Assembly (NCBI RefSeq): GCF_035222275.1
Contig: NC_085885.1
Span: forward strand, 1,116,001-1,180,000
Source of the DNA: Podospora bellae-mahoneyi
Taxonomy: Eukaryota; Ascomycota; Sordariomycetes; Sordariales; Podosporaceae
Direction of reading: 5' to 3'
Length of the DNA stretch: 64,000 nt
Made by a program: the position numbers and the translations under genes
Shown here: in pieces, positions 42,540 to 52,643 of the stretch
How positions within the stretch are numbered: the stretch's first letter is position 1
How the letters are laid out: every line of letters starts with the position of its first letter
The notes under the pieces: model-generated
The model's input: the letters and a program-made list of their open reading frames with translations, nothing else
Database searches by the model: none
What the model was told of the DNA's origin: nothing

Positions 42540-44987
42540 ATGAACGCCCTGCTCAGGAATGCCTACAAGTGGCCGAAATGCACACCACCAGTGTCCGTAG
42601 CAGCGTTTTCCACCGCGCCGTCGCCGTGGCGCAAAGCGGCCAACTCGTCGTCCAAGTCCAGGGAGCGTGAGAGGAACATTATAAATTTGCACCACGAAAT
42701 CAACGACAGCCTCGACCAGCTCAAAGACAGCCTCGACCATGGCGAATCCTCGTCCCGCGGCGGCCGCCCCAGCAAGAACAAGTCCACCTTCAGCCAGAAG
42801 CGTAGCTATCAGATGTTTGAGGTGCTTGTCAACGCCAGGGTGAACAAGGTGATGCGAGAGATGGGCGACTATAGGGACCGGCAGGAGGATTGGCGGGCCT
42901 TTGGCGTCAACAACCAGGTGCAGCTCGACAGCTCGATCGGCCTCTTCAAGAAGGCGCTCGACACATGTTTTGCGAAAGCCACTGAGAAAGGCATGATTAG
43001 TCGTTCGGACAACCCCCTATTTTGGAATCTGCGGAATTCTTTTGTCAAGGGCGACAACAGGGGGCTCAGCTCGGAGCTGGTGCACAGTTTTCAGACGTTC
43101 TTGATGAAGGAGCGTTTCCCAGACGCCATCAACGAGCTGCACAGAGAGATCGCCGACCTGCGGTTCCCCTACGAGTGGTACCCGGCGACTAGGATGCTGC
43201 AGCGTACCGTTCATCTTCACGTCGGCCCAACAAACTCTGGGAAGACATACAACGCCCTCAAGGCTCTGGAAGGCGCCAAGACGGGGATATACGCTGGGCC
43301 GTTGCGGCTGTTGGCCCATGAGATCTGGTCACGGTTTGCAGCCAAGGGCAAGCCATGCGCTCTGGTCACGGGTGAAGAGGTCAGGATACCCGAGGGCGTC
43401 GACAGGTGGTTCCACAGCTGCACGGTCGAGATGTCGCCCCTGAACAAACCGGTGGATGTGGCCGTCGTTGACGAGATTCAAATGATCGCCAGCGAGGACC
43501 GCGGATGGGCCTGGACACAGGCTGTTTTGGGCCTGCAAGCCAAAGAGCTTCATCTCTGCGGAGAGGACAGAGTTGTCGAGCTGATCCAGGACCTCTGCGC
43601 CAGGATCGGCGACAGGTGCATCGTTCACCGGTACCAGCGCCTGAACCCGCTCGAGACCATGTCCAAGTCTCTTCGTGGAGACTTTAGGAATCTGGAAAAA
43701 GGCGATGCGGTCGTTGCCTTCAGTCGTGTCGCACTGCACAAGCTCAAGGCCGGTATCGAGCAGGCAACCGGAAAGAGATGCGCCATCGTGTACGGCAGTC
43801 TGCCTCCGGAAACAAGAGCTCAACAGGCGGCGCTCTTCAACGATCCAAATAACGAGTACGACTACCTGGTCGCCAGCGACGCCATCGGCATGGGGTTGAA
43901 CCTGGAGATCAAACGAGTCATCTTTGAGTCGTCTTCCAAGTTTGACGGCAACAAAGTGCGAAGTCTGACCGTTCCCGAAATCAAACAGATCGGCGGCCGC
44001 GCTGGTCGGTACAGGACGGCTTCCGCCGAGATTGCTTCCGCGCAAGAGGGTGCTGTCGGTGGAGAGGAAGCGGTGGAAGCAAAGGTGGAATCCAACACTG
44101 GATGGGTGACGGCGTTTGATTTTCGGGATCTGCAGGACATCCAAAATGCTTTTCAAAAAGAGGCAAAGCCCATTGAGACGGCCGGCCTGTTCCCTCCGGC
44201 GAACATAATCGAGCGCTTCCATACCTACTTTCCCCCAAGAACACCCACGTCGTTTGTCCTGACCAGATTACGGGAACTGGCCAGACTGTCGCCACGGTTC
44301 CACCTCTGCGACTTTGACACGGCGCTCGAAATCGCCGATGCCATCCAGCCATACAACCTCAGCGTCGCCGACCGCTGCGTCTTCCTCAACTGCCCCGTCT
44401 CCTTCCGGGTATCCCGCGACGGAGAGAGCAACGGCCAGAGAGAGGCGCTCCAGGCGTTTGCCAAGTGCGTCGCCGAGATGGGGAGCGGTCATCTGTTAGA
44501 CTTTGACTGTATCGACCTGAGCATTCTGGACATGGACGAGGAAACGAGGATGACCATGTTCAACAACCCAGCCTACTTGCAGAGCCTCGAACGGCTGCAC
44601 CAGATTATCACCATGTATCTCTGGCTGAGCTATCGCTACGAGGGCGTGTTCCAAAGCCAGTCGGTGGCGTTCAAGGTCAAGGAGATTGTGGAGGACAGGA
44701 TCACCGAGTTCCTTGACAAGCTTACGTATGTTACGTACTCGCAGGCCAGGCGTCGGCAGGCCATGCGTGAGGCGGCCGAGAGACATAAGAAGGCCGAGGA
44801 GCAGTTGCTGGGGGAGGAGGAGCAGGAGCATTTGCAGGAGCATCACGAGGAGGAGCCGGAGGAGCCGATCATCGAGATTGTGGAGGAGCTGGATCCGGAG
44901 GAGATCATTGGGGAGGTTATCGAAGAGGGGGGGACTGGGGAGCGGGAGCCAGGACCGGACGCTGAGAAGAATCAGGGGTCGGGGTGA
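42540..44987 (+). CDS. SUV3: Mitochondrial ATP-dependent RNA helicase Suv3
   Basis: Single exon, 815 aa. I chose the ATG at 42540 because MNALLRNAYKWPKCTPPVSV and the following FSTAPSPWRKAANSS form a typical mitochondrial presequence. Helicase motifs run in Suv3 order: HVGPTNSGKTYNALKAL (Walker A, about 227-243), GPLRLLAHEIW, LVTGEE, VAVVDEIQM (motif II, about 306-314), GSLPPETRAQQAALFND, VASDAIGMGLNL and QIGGRAGR (motif VI, about 482-489). The DEIQ box instead of DEAD/DEAH is characteristic of Suv3. The C-terminal helical domain is followed by a Glu-rich tail. With an RNase (Dss1) it forms the fungal mitochondrial degradosome that turns over introns and RNA. Confidence 0.94.
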   Translation: MNALLRNAYKWPKCTPPVSVAAFSTAPSPWRKAANSSSKSRERERNIINLHHEINDSLDQLKDSLDHGESSSRGGRPSKNKSTFSQKRSYQMFEVLVNARVNKVMREMGDYRDRQEDWRAFGVNNQVQLDSSIGLFKKALDTCFAKATEKGMISRSDNPLFWNLRNSFVKGDNRGLSSELVHSFQTFLMKERFPDAINELHREIADLRFPYEWYPATRMLQRTVHLHVGPTNSGKTYNALKALEGAKTGIYAGPLRLLAHEIWSRFAAKGKPCALVTGEEVRIPEGVDRWFHSCTVEMSPLNKPVDVAVVDEIQMIASEDRGWAWTQAVLGLQAKELHLCGEDRVVELIQDLCARIGDRCIVHRYQRLNPLETMSKSLRGDFRNLEKGDAVVAFSRVALHKLKAGIEQATGKRCAIVYGSLPPETRAQQAALFNDPNNEYDYLVASDAIGMGLNLEIKRVIFESSSKFDGNKVRSLTVPEIKQIGGRAGRYRTASAEIASAQEGAVGGEEAVEAKVESNTGWVTAFDFRDLQDIQNAFQKEAKPIETAGLFPPANIIERFHTYFPPRTPTSFVLTRLRELARLSPRFHLCDFDTALEIADAIQPYNLSVADRCVFLNCPVSFRVSRDGESNGQREALQAFAKCVAEMGSGHLLDFDCIDLSILDMDEETRMTMFNNPAYLQSLERLHQIITMYLWLSYRYEGVFQSQSVAFKVKEIVEDRITEFLDKLTYVTYSQARRRQAMREAAERHKKAEEQLLGEEEQEHLQEHHEEEPEEPIIEIVEELDPEEIIGEVIEEGGTGEREPGPDAEKNQGSG

Positions 44988-45429
44988 GGGTGGAAATGCA
45001 TGGGTTGTACGATTTGGGTTTGCATATAGGATGGGGGTGGGATGGGATGGGATGGATGTAACTTGTAACATTAGCAGTGTAGATGGTTCGGCGCACGGTA
45101 GATAACATGTCTGATGAGTTGGAAACCAATCAGTTTGCACACATGTTCCGGCCTTGATAAGGTGTGGACAACCCTTGCTTGTCTGGCCGGGCAGGCCGCC
45201 AAGCTAGCTATGAAATCATTACCCCAACCCAGCTACCCCACCTGATCGACCTTGAAGGCCCCCCTTCAGGCAACCAAACAGACGAACGGAGCGCTGCCCT
45301 CGGCAATCACAAACTCTCGGACCCATTCCGCATTCTTCACACAAGCTATATCTGCTCTCTTTTTCTGTGAACTATCCACCAGCAAACATCAACACTCGGG
45401 CAAAGCCAACAACTCCCCAGACCGCCACA
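44988..45429. other. Intergenic, 442 nt
   Basis: 3' flank of Suv3 with a GGGATGGGATGGGATGGATG direct repeat (about 45036-45056), then the leader of the ubiquitin hydrolase gene. No gene is supported. Confidence 0.4.
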
Positions 45430-46164
45430 ATGTCCAACCCCGACCCCCCCACCACCACAGCGCCCGCCTTCATCCCCCTCGAAGCCAACCCTGAGCTCAT
45501 GACAACCCTCCTCACCAACTTGGGCATGTCCCCCACCCTCGCCCTCCACGACGTCTACTCCCTCACCGACCCCGATTTGTTGTCTTTCATCCCCCGCCCA
45601 GCCTACGCCCTCCTCCTCGTCTTCCCCATCACCCCAACCTACGAATCCCACCGTCTGGCGGAGGACGCCCTCCTCCCCGACCACGTCCCCACCCCGGAAT
45701 ACCCCGTGATTTGGTTCAGACAGACGATCCGCAACGCCTGCGGGCTCATGGGCCTCCTCCACGCCATTGCTAATTCACCCGCCGAGTTCATCACCCCGGA
45801 CAGCGACCTTGACAGGATTGTCAAGACGGCGTTGCCGCTGGACACGATCGGACGGGCGAGGTTGCTGGAGACAGAGGAGAGTTTGGCGAGGGCGCATAGG
45901 GCGGCGGCGGAGAGGGGGGACACGGCTGCTCCCGAGGCGACGGATGAGGTTGATTTGCATTATGTTGCTTTTGTCAAGGGGAGGGATGGGGGGCTTTGGG
46001 AGATGGATGGGAGACGGAAGGGGCCGATCAGGAGGGGGGAGTTGGAGGGGGAGGAGGATGTGTTGAGCGAGAAGGGGTTGGTGTTGGGGGCGAGGAAGTT
46101 TTTGGAGAGGGAGGGGGGGGATTTGAGGTTTAGTGCTGTTGCGCTGGCGAGGGGGTATGATTAG
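45430..46164 (+). CDS. YUH1: Ubiquitin C-terminal hydrolase, UCH (peptidase C12) family
   Basis: Single exon, 244 aa, the usual size for Yuh1/UCH-L enzymes. All catalytic elements are visible: Gln98 (oxyanion) and Cys104 in FRQTIRNACGLMGLLHA, His177 in DLHYVAFV, and Asp193 in LWEMDGRRKGPI. The N-terminus FIPLEANPELMTTLLTNLG is also family-typical. The enzyme cleaves small adducts from the ubiquitin or Nedd8 C-terminus. The ATG at 45430 has CCACA upstream (A at -3) and is the first that gives the family N-terminus. The first 135 codons are C-ending and the last 110 strongly G-ending, with an abrupt change near 45830. Confidence 0.94.
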   Translation: MSNPDPPTTTAPAFIPLEANPELMTTLLTNLGMSPTLALHDVYSLTDPDLLSFIPRPAYALLLVFPITPTYESHRLAEDALLPDHVPTPEYPVIWFRQTIRNACGLMGLLHAIANSPAEFITPDSDLDRIVKTALPLDTIGRARLLETEESLARAHRAAAERGDTAAPEATDEVDLHYVAFVKGRDGGLWEMDGRRKGPIRRGELEGEEDVLSEKGLVLGARKFLEREGGDLRFSAVALARGYD

Positions 46165-48833
46165 GTGATGGTGATGAGTTGGTGATGGGTTGGGCATTGC
46201 TACGAGGCGTTTTTAGTGGTGGGGATTTTTATCTACTTTGTGTCAGAGGCAGGAGGAGAAAACAGGAGGGCGTTTGTGTCAGAGTAAGAGTTATGTTGGT
46301 TTTGATCGCTGTAGGTCAGTGTGACTGGTGACGATACAATATAACCTTTTTTCCCCTTTTCTCTTCGATATAACCATGACTTCAAAGTCCCGCTCCAACG
46401 CCCAGGTTTTGGCTCCTCGTCGGGTCGGTTGCAGATGTACTCCTCCTCCCCTCCTCCACCGCCCCTCCCACCACCTGTGATTGTCCGGATGTTGTGGAGG
46501 ACTGTCTGTAAGGGTTGGCGGGAGAGTCGGACGTGTTTTGATTCTTGGGCGTCCTGCCATTGGGCTATTTGGGAGGGGGTGGGGGGTTGGTATTTACCTA
46601 TGTAGAAGCGGGAGAGAGAGAGTTGTGGTCATGATGGTTGATGCGCATGATGGCTGGAGGTTATCACGACGCAAGTAGGTGAGGCTCAGGTGAGGTTGGT
46701 GGGGAGATGCTCAGATGGTAGTTGCAACATGGCACTTTTGACAGGTTTGGGAAGCTGCTAGGTGGCAGTGAAGAGACGATTCTCCCATCTCAAAAAAAAC
46801 ACTTTGCTTCTGTGGAATATCGACGCCTCACTTTCGAGAAGCAATGCTCACCTTTGACGTGATGACGAGCATGATCCTGGCATCAATATTGACTCCCAGA
46901 AAGGAAGCTCTACCGCTCAGCTCGGGAGATGACGCCTCTGATTGTATTGTGCAACGCCGCACAAGCAGCTCGGGGCGCGGGGGGGGGGGGTTATTTAAAG
47001 TATCCAGAACGGGAGAGGGCGGCGACGAGAATGCTTTAGCGACAGCCGGAAGGACACGGTTGAGGAGGGAAAAACTTCGAGAACTTTGTTGTAGGACGGC
47101 ATCCTCAGCTGTCCCGGACGTCCCCAGGCGATGCGCATCGGCTGGCGGGAGAGGACATTGCCGTACGCAAATAAACGCAAACGAAGACCGGTGTGTCTTC
47201 CTTTTCATACAGGGAACAAGACAAGCAGGGCAGTGTAGCAGCAGGAATCCGTACCTGCAGCCAGCTAAACAACATTCCCGTCGTGAGCACACATACATAT
47301 CGCCGACCAACAAATGCGCCGAGATGCAGCCCATGTTAGCTCTCTCCCCGCCGCCACCCGACAGACAGCCTTGACTCGCCGTCACTCTCACCCTCGCAAA
47401 GATATCGCACTGCTCGGCGGTTAGAAAGAGTGAGGCATGCAATGCCGTTGAAATGCGGGCGAGAAACAGCATGAGAAACAAAGCAGTAACAGCGAGATCA
47501 AATCTCCATCAGGAGATGTCGATCTTCCCCCTCCTCCCAACCCCTGGCGCGTCTTGGGGGAGATGGTCACATCGACAATCGACGCAGGCGAGGAACATCC
47601 TGGCAGATCGACGAGCAGGGGTTGGGGAGGCACGGAGGGGAGCCAGGGACCCTTGCGGCAGACGGACCCAAAAGACGCAACTCACGATCCTCTCTCTGGG
47701 AAGACTCCGGAGATCGAGGTTTAGCTTGCCGAAAGAAGCAACGAGAGCCATGTGTCGAGGCCTGAAACCAGGCCACGCTAAAAGACAAGAAGTGAAATCG
47801 AGTCTTCAGCAAAACACTCTTTTTCTTTTCTGAAGAAAAACTGGTGACGACTGAAGATATGCATGATTCATGCTAATTTTCAGCCCGTCAATCTTCACCA
47901 TCTTCACAGGGCAAACGGACCTGCGGTACCTGCCAATGTCTCATTTGCCGTCCGTCTTCAGCCACAGGCCATCGTTGGTCTCTCAAGTATCTATGTCGAG
48001 GATTGACTTCCAACCAGACCTGTCACTGTCATCCCAAAGGGACACAACTCCGGGGGATCAGACCTCTCTGCCGAGACGGCCCAACCACGCCGCCGACACG
48101 CAGGAGCAAACGCACGGTCTTTGAATGCTGCCTCGACTTGCTCGACAACACTGTTCGGACTCGTCCCAGAGGCCGCTAGAACAGTTTAGCCGCTTTGGCG
48201 CTGTTTTTTTCTTCCCGTGCAAACGCAGAGAAACAACCCCTCCTCACCCTCCTCCTTCGAACAACGCCCCCCGTCCTGCCTTGCCCTGCAGATGTCGTGC
48301 CGTGCAGCTAGAAGACTGCTCGCCTCCAACGATAGGCTGCGAGACTTTTTGAATCCCCGCGGCGCGCAAACTTTTTGCTCTGGTCCCACGATGTGTGAGA
48401 GCCCATGGCTACACACGGGGGTGTTTGATGACTGAGTGTTATCTTCCTCTCACACTACGGAAGCGGCGTGTGGTACTGCCGGCACCCCCAGACAATGCTT
48501 TCTCGGTTCATATCCCAACCAGGTGCTTGTGCTACCGAACGTAGTCGTCATCTGCTAGCCCCCCCGCCGTCTGCCATCTCGATATATCCTACCACGACTC
48601 TAGCCTTGTCCCCGAGGTAGAGCTCAGCTGTTCCTCCCCTTTCTTTCCCCACCCCATGCTCCCAGGCGATCCTTTGAGTGCTGTCCACCTGATTCCTTGT
48701 GATTTTTCCATTCTTTTCTGCTTCCCTCCTTTTCACTCTACATCTTTTTTTTTTTTAAATTTTTTTTTATTTTTTTTATTATTTTTTTGACAAAAGGTAG
48801 CTTAGGGACGAATGGGCTATCCTCTTTTCGAAT
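46165..48833. other. Gene-poor stretch of 2.7 kb
   Basis: Open frames here (for example 46828-47481 minus and 46844-47374 plus) overlap on opposite strands and have no family-like sequence. A G-run (46978-46990) and a very T-rich block immediately before the next start codon (48746-48788) are the main structures. The latter is likely in the 5' leader or promoter of the gene at 48834. Confidence 0.4.
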
Positions 48834-51683
48834 ATGGGCATCTTCAGCTTTCTCTCAAGAAAGTCTCATGACAAGCACAAGGCTGCTTCTCTAAGAGCAC
48901 ACGCCTATGACACGACAGCCGCTGGGACTGTCCCTGTTCAAGGTGAGCATGTCAACAATATTGCTGCGGGTAGAGATCCAAGTGAGCTTACACATGTAGG
49001 AGCATACCCAGTAGCAGGCAATGGTCCCAATGTTTTCGATACGCTGTCTGGGGGACGTCCGGACTCTCGTCATGCACAGCTTTCGTCGACGGTGCCGGAT
49101 AATCACAACGGAGCTGCGCCTGCCCCTGGGGTTCCTCGCTATCGAGACCCGACTACTGACCGACCAAACACGGCTCCCAATGGGCAGCCAACGTTGCAAC
49201 ATGTGAGCTCCGGGACCAGGTTGAGGAAGGCCGCCAAGAAAGGTCCTCCCATCTCTTTCAAGATGCTTCGAAGCGTTGGCTCTACCATCAGTGGCGGCTC
49301 GCGACCAGGATCGAAGGGTTCCGAGTACGAAACCAAGAGCACCTTGCGAGGGACCGTCAGCCATTCACGCTCCAGCTCAATGCGTAGCGAAAGTGGCAGG
49401 TTCAGAGATATCCTCGACGCCCATTCCGAGCTCAAGCCTCCCGACTTTCGAGCCAGAGTCAAGGCTGCCGGTGCCAAGGACTATGGAGAGGACGTTGCCG
49501 AAAGGAACATGGGAGAAAATGGGTTTGATCTGGAGTCAGAGCATGTCAAGGCCTTCTACAACAGCCATCCGAGCGCACTCCGGCCGAGAAGGTCAGCCCC
49601 TGCTCTCAACCCAAGAAGCTCGAGGCACACGATTCGGGAGGCACAGAATGGTCAACAACCACCAAAAAGGCCGATGGTCCCCCCACATGCTTCCATCGCC
49701 CCGTCTCAGCGCTCTCTGCCCCAAGCACTGCCGGGCCAGACGCCCCGACACAAGCCCGCCGAGACCGCCCTGTACGCTGACATGAAAACCACGGGTGGCG
49801 GACACCTGAAGCGACGGGTATCAGTCAACACGTATATGCCTCCAGCTTCCTTCCAGAACACCAGCGCCGTCTCCTTGAGCAAGGTGCACGGCTCAGAGAT
49901 CAACACCATCGACCTGGACATTCTGAAGCCGCCGATTGTGATGGGCGCTCCGAGGACAAGCGGGGAGACCCCGCGGACGGCGAGGATACCGCGGGATTCA
50001 GTGATGCTCGCGAGGAGGAAGGTGTCGATACCGGGCCACCTCGCTCGGCGTGACAGCTCTTCTCCAGAAAGGACGTTTTCTCTCCGGTCAGCTACCACCC
50101 GACCCCAGCACCACCACCAGCGTGCGTCAATGAGTAGTTCAGCCAGCGCATCGTTTCCCCCCCGCCACCGTCACAGTTTACACACGTTGCACTCGTCTAT
50201 TTCTTCGTCTGGTGTTCAGAGCTGGGATGGCAGCACGTTTCTTCAGGGAACAACAACAACAACAACCACAACAACACCGCTGGCTTACCCGCGTCGTCTT
50301 CACACTGCTACTCAACCCTTTCAGCCATCGTCCGTGTCTGAGGTTGATGTTGACGCTGTGGATGATTGGGTGGAATTTTGTTCTTGTTAGTGATTTTTTT
50401 TTCTTTTTTTTTTGTTCTTTTTTTTCTTCTTTTTTCTTCTTTTTTCTCATGTTTTTCCTTTTTTTTCTTTCTTCTTTTTTTCTCATTTTTTTTCTTCTTT
50501 TTCTCCTTATTTCGACACTCACCCATTTTTTTGCTCAGCGATCATGTGCTAACTTTGCGTGTTCTCTCTTCTAGCCCACAAGACAGCTTCTACAACCCCT
50601 AAACCTACCGCTTCCTCATTGGCAAACCTGGGGTTTCGTCGTCCCCTCTCCATGATGGGAAGCACACCGCCACCGCCGCCCCTGAACCCCCCCGCCCGAC
50701 CGGCAACCGCTGTACCGTTTGAAATCCCTGAACACCACGTCCCGATTCGCACGAGGAGTTTGAGAGGTTACTCGGCCTCGTCCGGGACACCGACCACGCA
50801 CACCGTCACGGTTAGATCCTCCTCCAGTCCTGGACGTCCGCAGTCACGAACGACGGTCACGTCTGCCTCTGTGGATGATGACAGTCTGGCGCCCGAGGCG
50901 GTCAAGCTTGCTGAGGGGGAGGATGATGATGGGTTTAATATGGATGATCACATTTCTTCGGATGAGGTCGATAGCGTGCTCGGGGGTGGGGGGAAAAAGC
51001 CGAGCGGGGAGGGGGAGGAGGAGCTGCTCTGGAAGGAGGAGGGGTATGGGGGGGGGGGGTTGATGTTGCCGGGGTTGTGGGAGGTTTTTCCGGAGGCGAA
51101 GGTAAAGGGGAGTTATGATGGGATTGGGGATAGTTTTGGGCCTAGGGGCGGGGGGAGGAGGAGGAGGAGGAGGTATGTGATTGATACGGGGGTTGAGTAT
51201 GGGAGTAGTGGTGATGAGGGAGAGGGGTTTGGGGAGGAGAGGAGGGAGGAGGAGGAGGAGGAGGAGGAAGAGGAAGAGGAGGAGATGGTGAGGGGGAGGG
51301 GGAGGGGGGTGGTTGTTGGAAGGGTGAGGGGCAGGGGAAGGAGAAGGGGGAAATTGGAGGGGATTTATGGAGAAAAGGAGGGGAGTGATGCTGATGATGA
51401 GGAGGGGACGCCGAGGGGGAGGAGGGCGTCGGTGGGGAGTTATTACATGGAGTTGAGGGAGAAGGTTGGGGTGGGGGTTATTGAGGAGGAGAAGGAGGTG
51501 ATGGGCAAAGTGGATGCGGCTGCTGCGGTTAGGATGAGGAAGCAGGTCAAGTGTGCGAAGAGGGCGGCTGGTGGGGGGAGGTTTAGGCTGCGAACGGGAG
51601 GGGAGGGGGCGGCGAATATTGGAGTCAGGAGGAACAAGTCGGTGCCGGTGTTGTGTGTTGAAGGGGAGGAGTACAGGGGGTGA
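48834..51683 (+). CDS. Large disordered Ser/Arg/Pro-rich fungal protein
   Basis: Exons 48834-50385 and 50575-51683 give 886 aa. The 189-nt intron has donor GTTAGT, branch GTGCTAAC and acceptor TCTAG, with a 130-nt T-rich tract between. The N-terminus MGIFSFLSRKSHDKHK is basic. Gly2 suggests possible N-myristoylation, but the residue at position 6 is Phe rather than Ser/Thr, so this is weak. The rest is low-complexity with conserved-looking islands: GTRLRKAAKKGPPISFKMLR, FRDILDAHSELKPPDFRARV, then KAAGAKDYGEDVAERNMG, and PIVMGAPRTSGETPRTARIP. The second exon begins KTASTTPKPTASSLANLGFR and turns into Gly/Glu/Arg repeats. No catalytic domain is present. Its start resembles that of the gene at 26849. 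Function unknown. Confidence 0.78.
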
Positions 51684-52643
51684 ATTTGGGTTTCTGGTAG
51701 GCTTTGGTGTTTTGGATTTTGGTGCGAATAGGTCGGCACTGTTTGGGTTTTGCTGTTTGTTTTGGATTTTGGACACTCATTACTAGGGAGTTGTTGGGTT
51801 TTCTTTTGTTTCCTCGAGGGGGCGGTTAATACTATGTGAATGACTGGAGGCAGGAGGACCTCACGGGATGAAGACTGGCGAGCGGACAAATGGCATCGAG
51901 ATACCACGGCAGCAACAACGACATTGACGGGACATTATCATCTTTCTTACGGAATGGGACACAAAATGGCAGCACAACAACATATGACGGCGGCAAGGCA
52001 AAGGCTAGTAGGCCGGGAAAAGGGGGAAGGCATTGGCTTACTTACATCTATCTGTCTGGCTTTGGCATGCATTGGGTACATAGATTGGGTGATTTCTTGG
52101 TGGGAATCACATTTGAATATATTTAAGGGGTGATAATGTATGGGATGGGAATCCAAAATGATAAACACATTTTTGCACCTCTGAATTGTGCTCGAGTTAT
52201 TCTAGACATGACTACGTACGGGCTGCGAGATGGGGGAAAGGGAGGGTTAGGGTTAAGCACCTATGAATCACAAGCAGCCGGGAGCCGCAAACCCATTCTC
52301 CGGGCTGACTCAAACGGGCAAGTTTGGCCAAGCTTGATTTGTGAGGGGCAACTTATCAACGCTTAAACTCACTTAGTTGGGGGAAGGATTATCTGCGATT
52401 CTCCCGCCGTTGAAGAACTCAGAGGGTTTCATCGCATCGGCAAACATAAACGGTCTGAAAACAAAGGGCATAAACAACAGCTCGACTCTGGCCATTCCTT
52501 GACGACACAGCAGTAGCTCATCAGTCTGAGCCCACTATTCACAACCTCACCACTTGATTACGTACCTACCTACCTTTGAGCCATCAACACCAGCATCATT
52601 CATTCCCACGGCACACAAATCCCAGGAATCTCACACGGCAAAA
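51684..52643. other. Intergenic, 0.96 kb, with a short telomere-like repeat
   Basis: No supported gene. AGGGTTAGGGTTA at 52243-52255 is two TTAGGG-type units, the telomere repeat of filamentous fungi, but too short to mark a chromosome end. The last 100 nt before 52644 are leader-like. Confidence 0.45.

Noticed and set aside
43329-44222. 297-aa minus-strand open frame opposite SUV3
   Set aside because: No motif; the plus strand holds an unambiguous helicase across the same bases.
46828-47481. Overlapping 217-aa (minus) and 176-aa (plus) frames
   Set aside because: Mutually antisense, without splice sites, family-like sequence or good start context; cannot both be real and neither is supported.
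52243-52255. Telomere-like TTAGGG units as a chromosome end or fusion point
   Set aside because: Only two units, flanked by ordinary unique sequence and genes on both sides.
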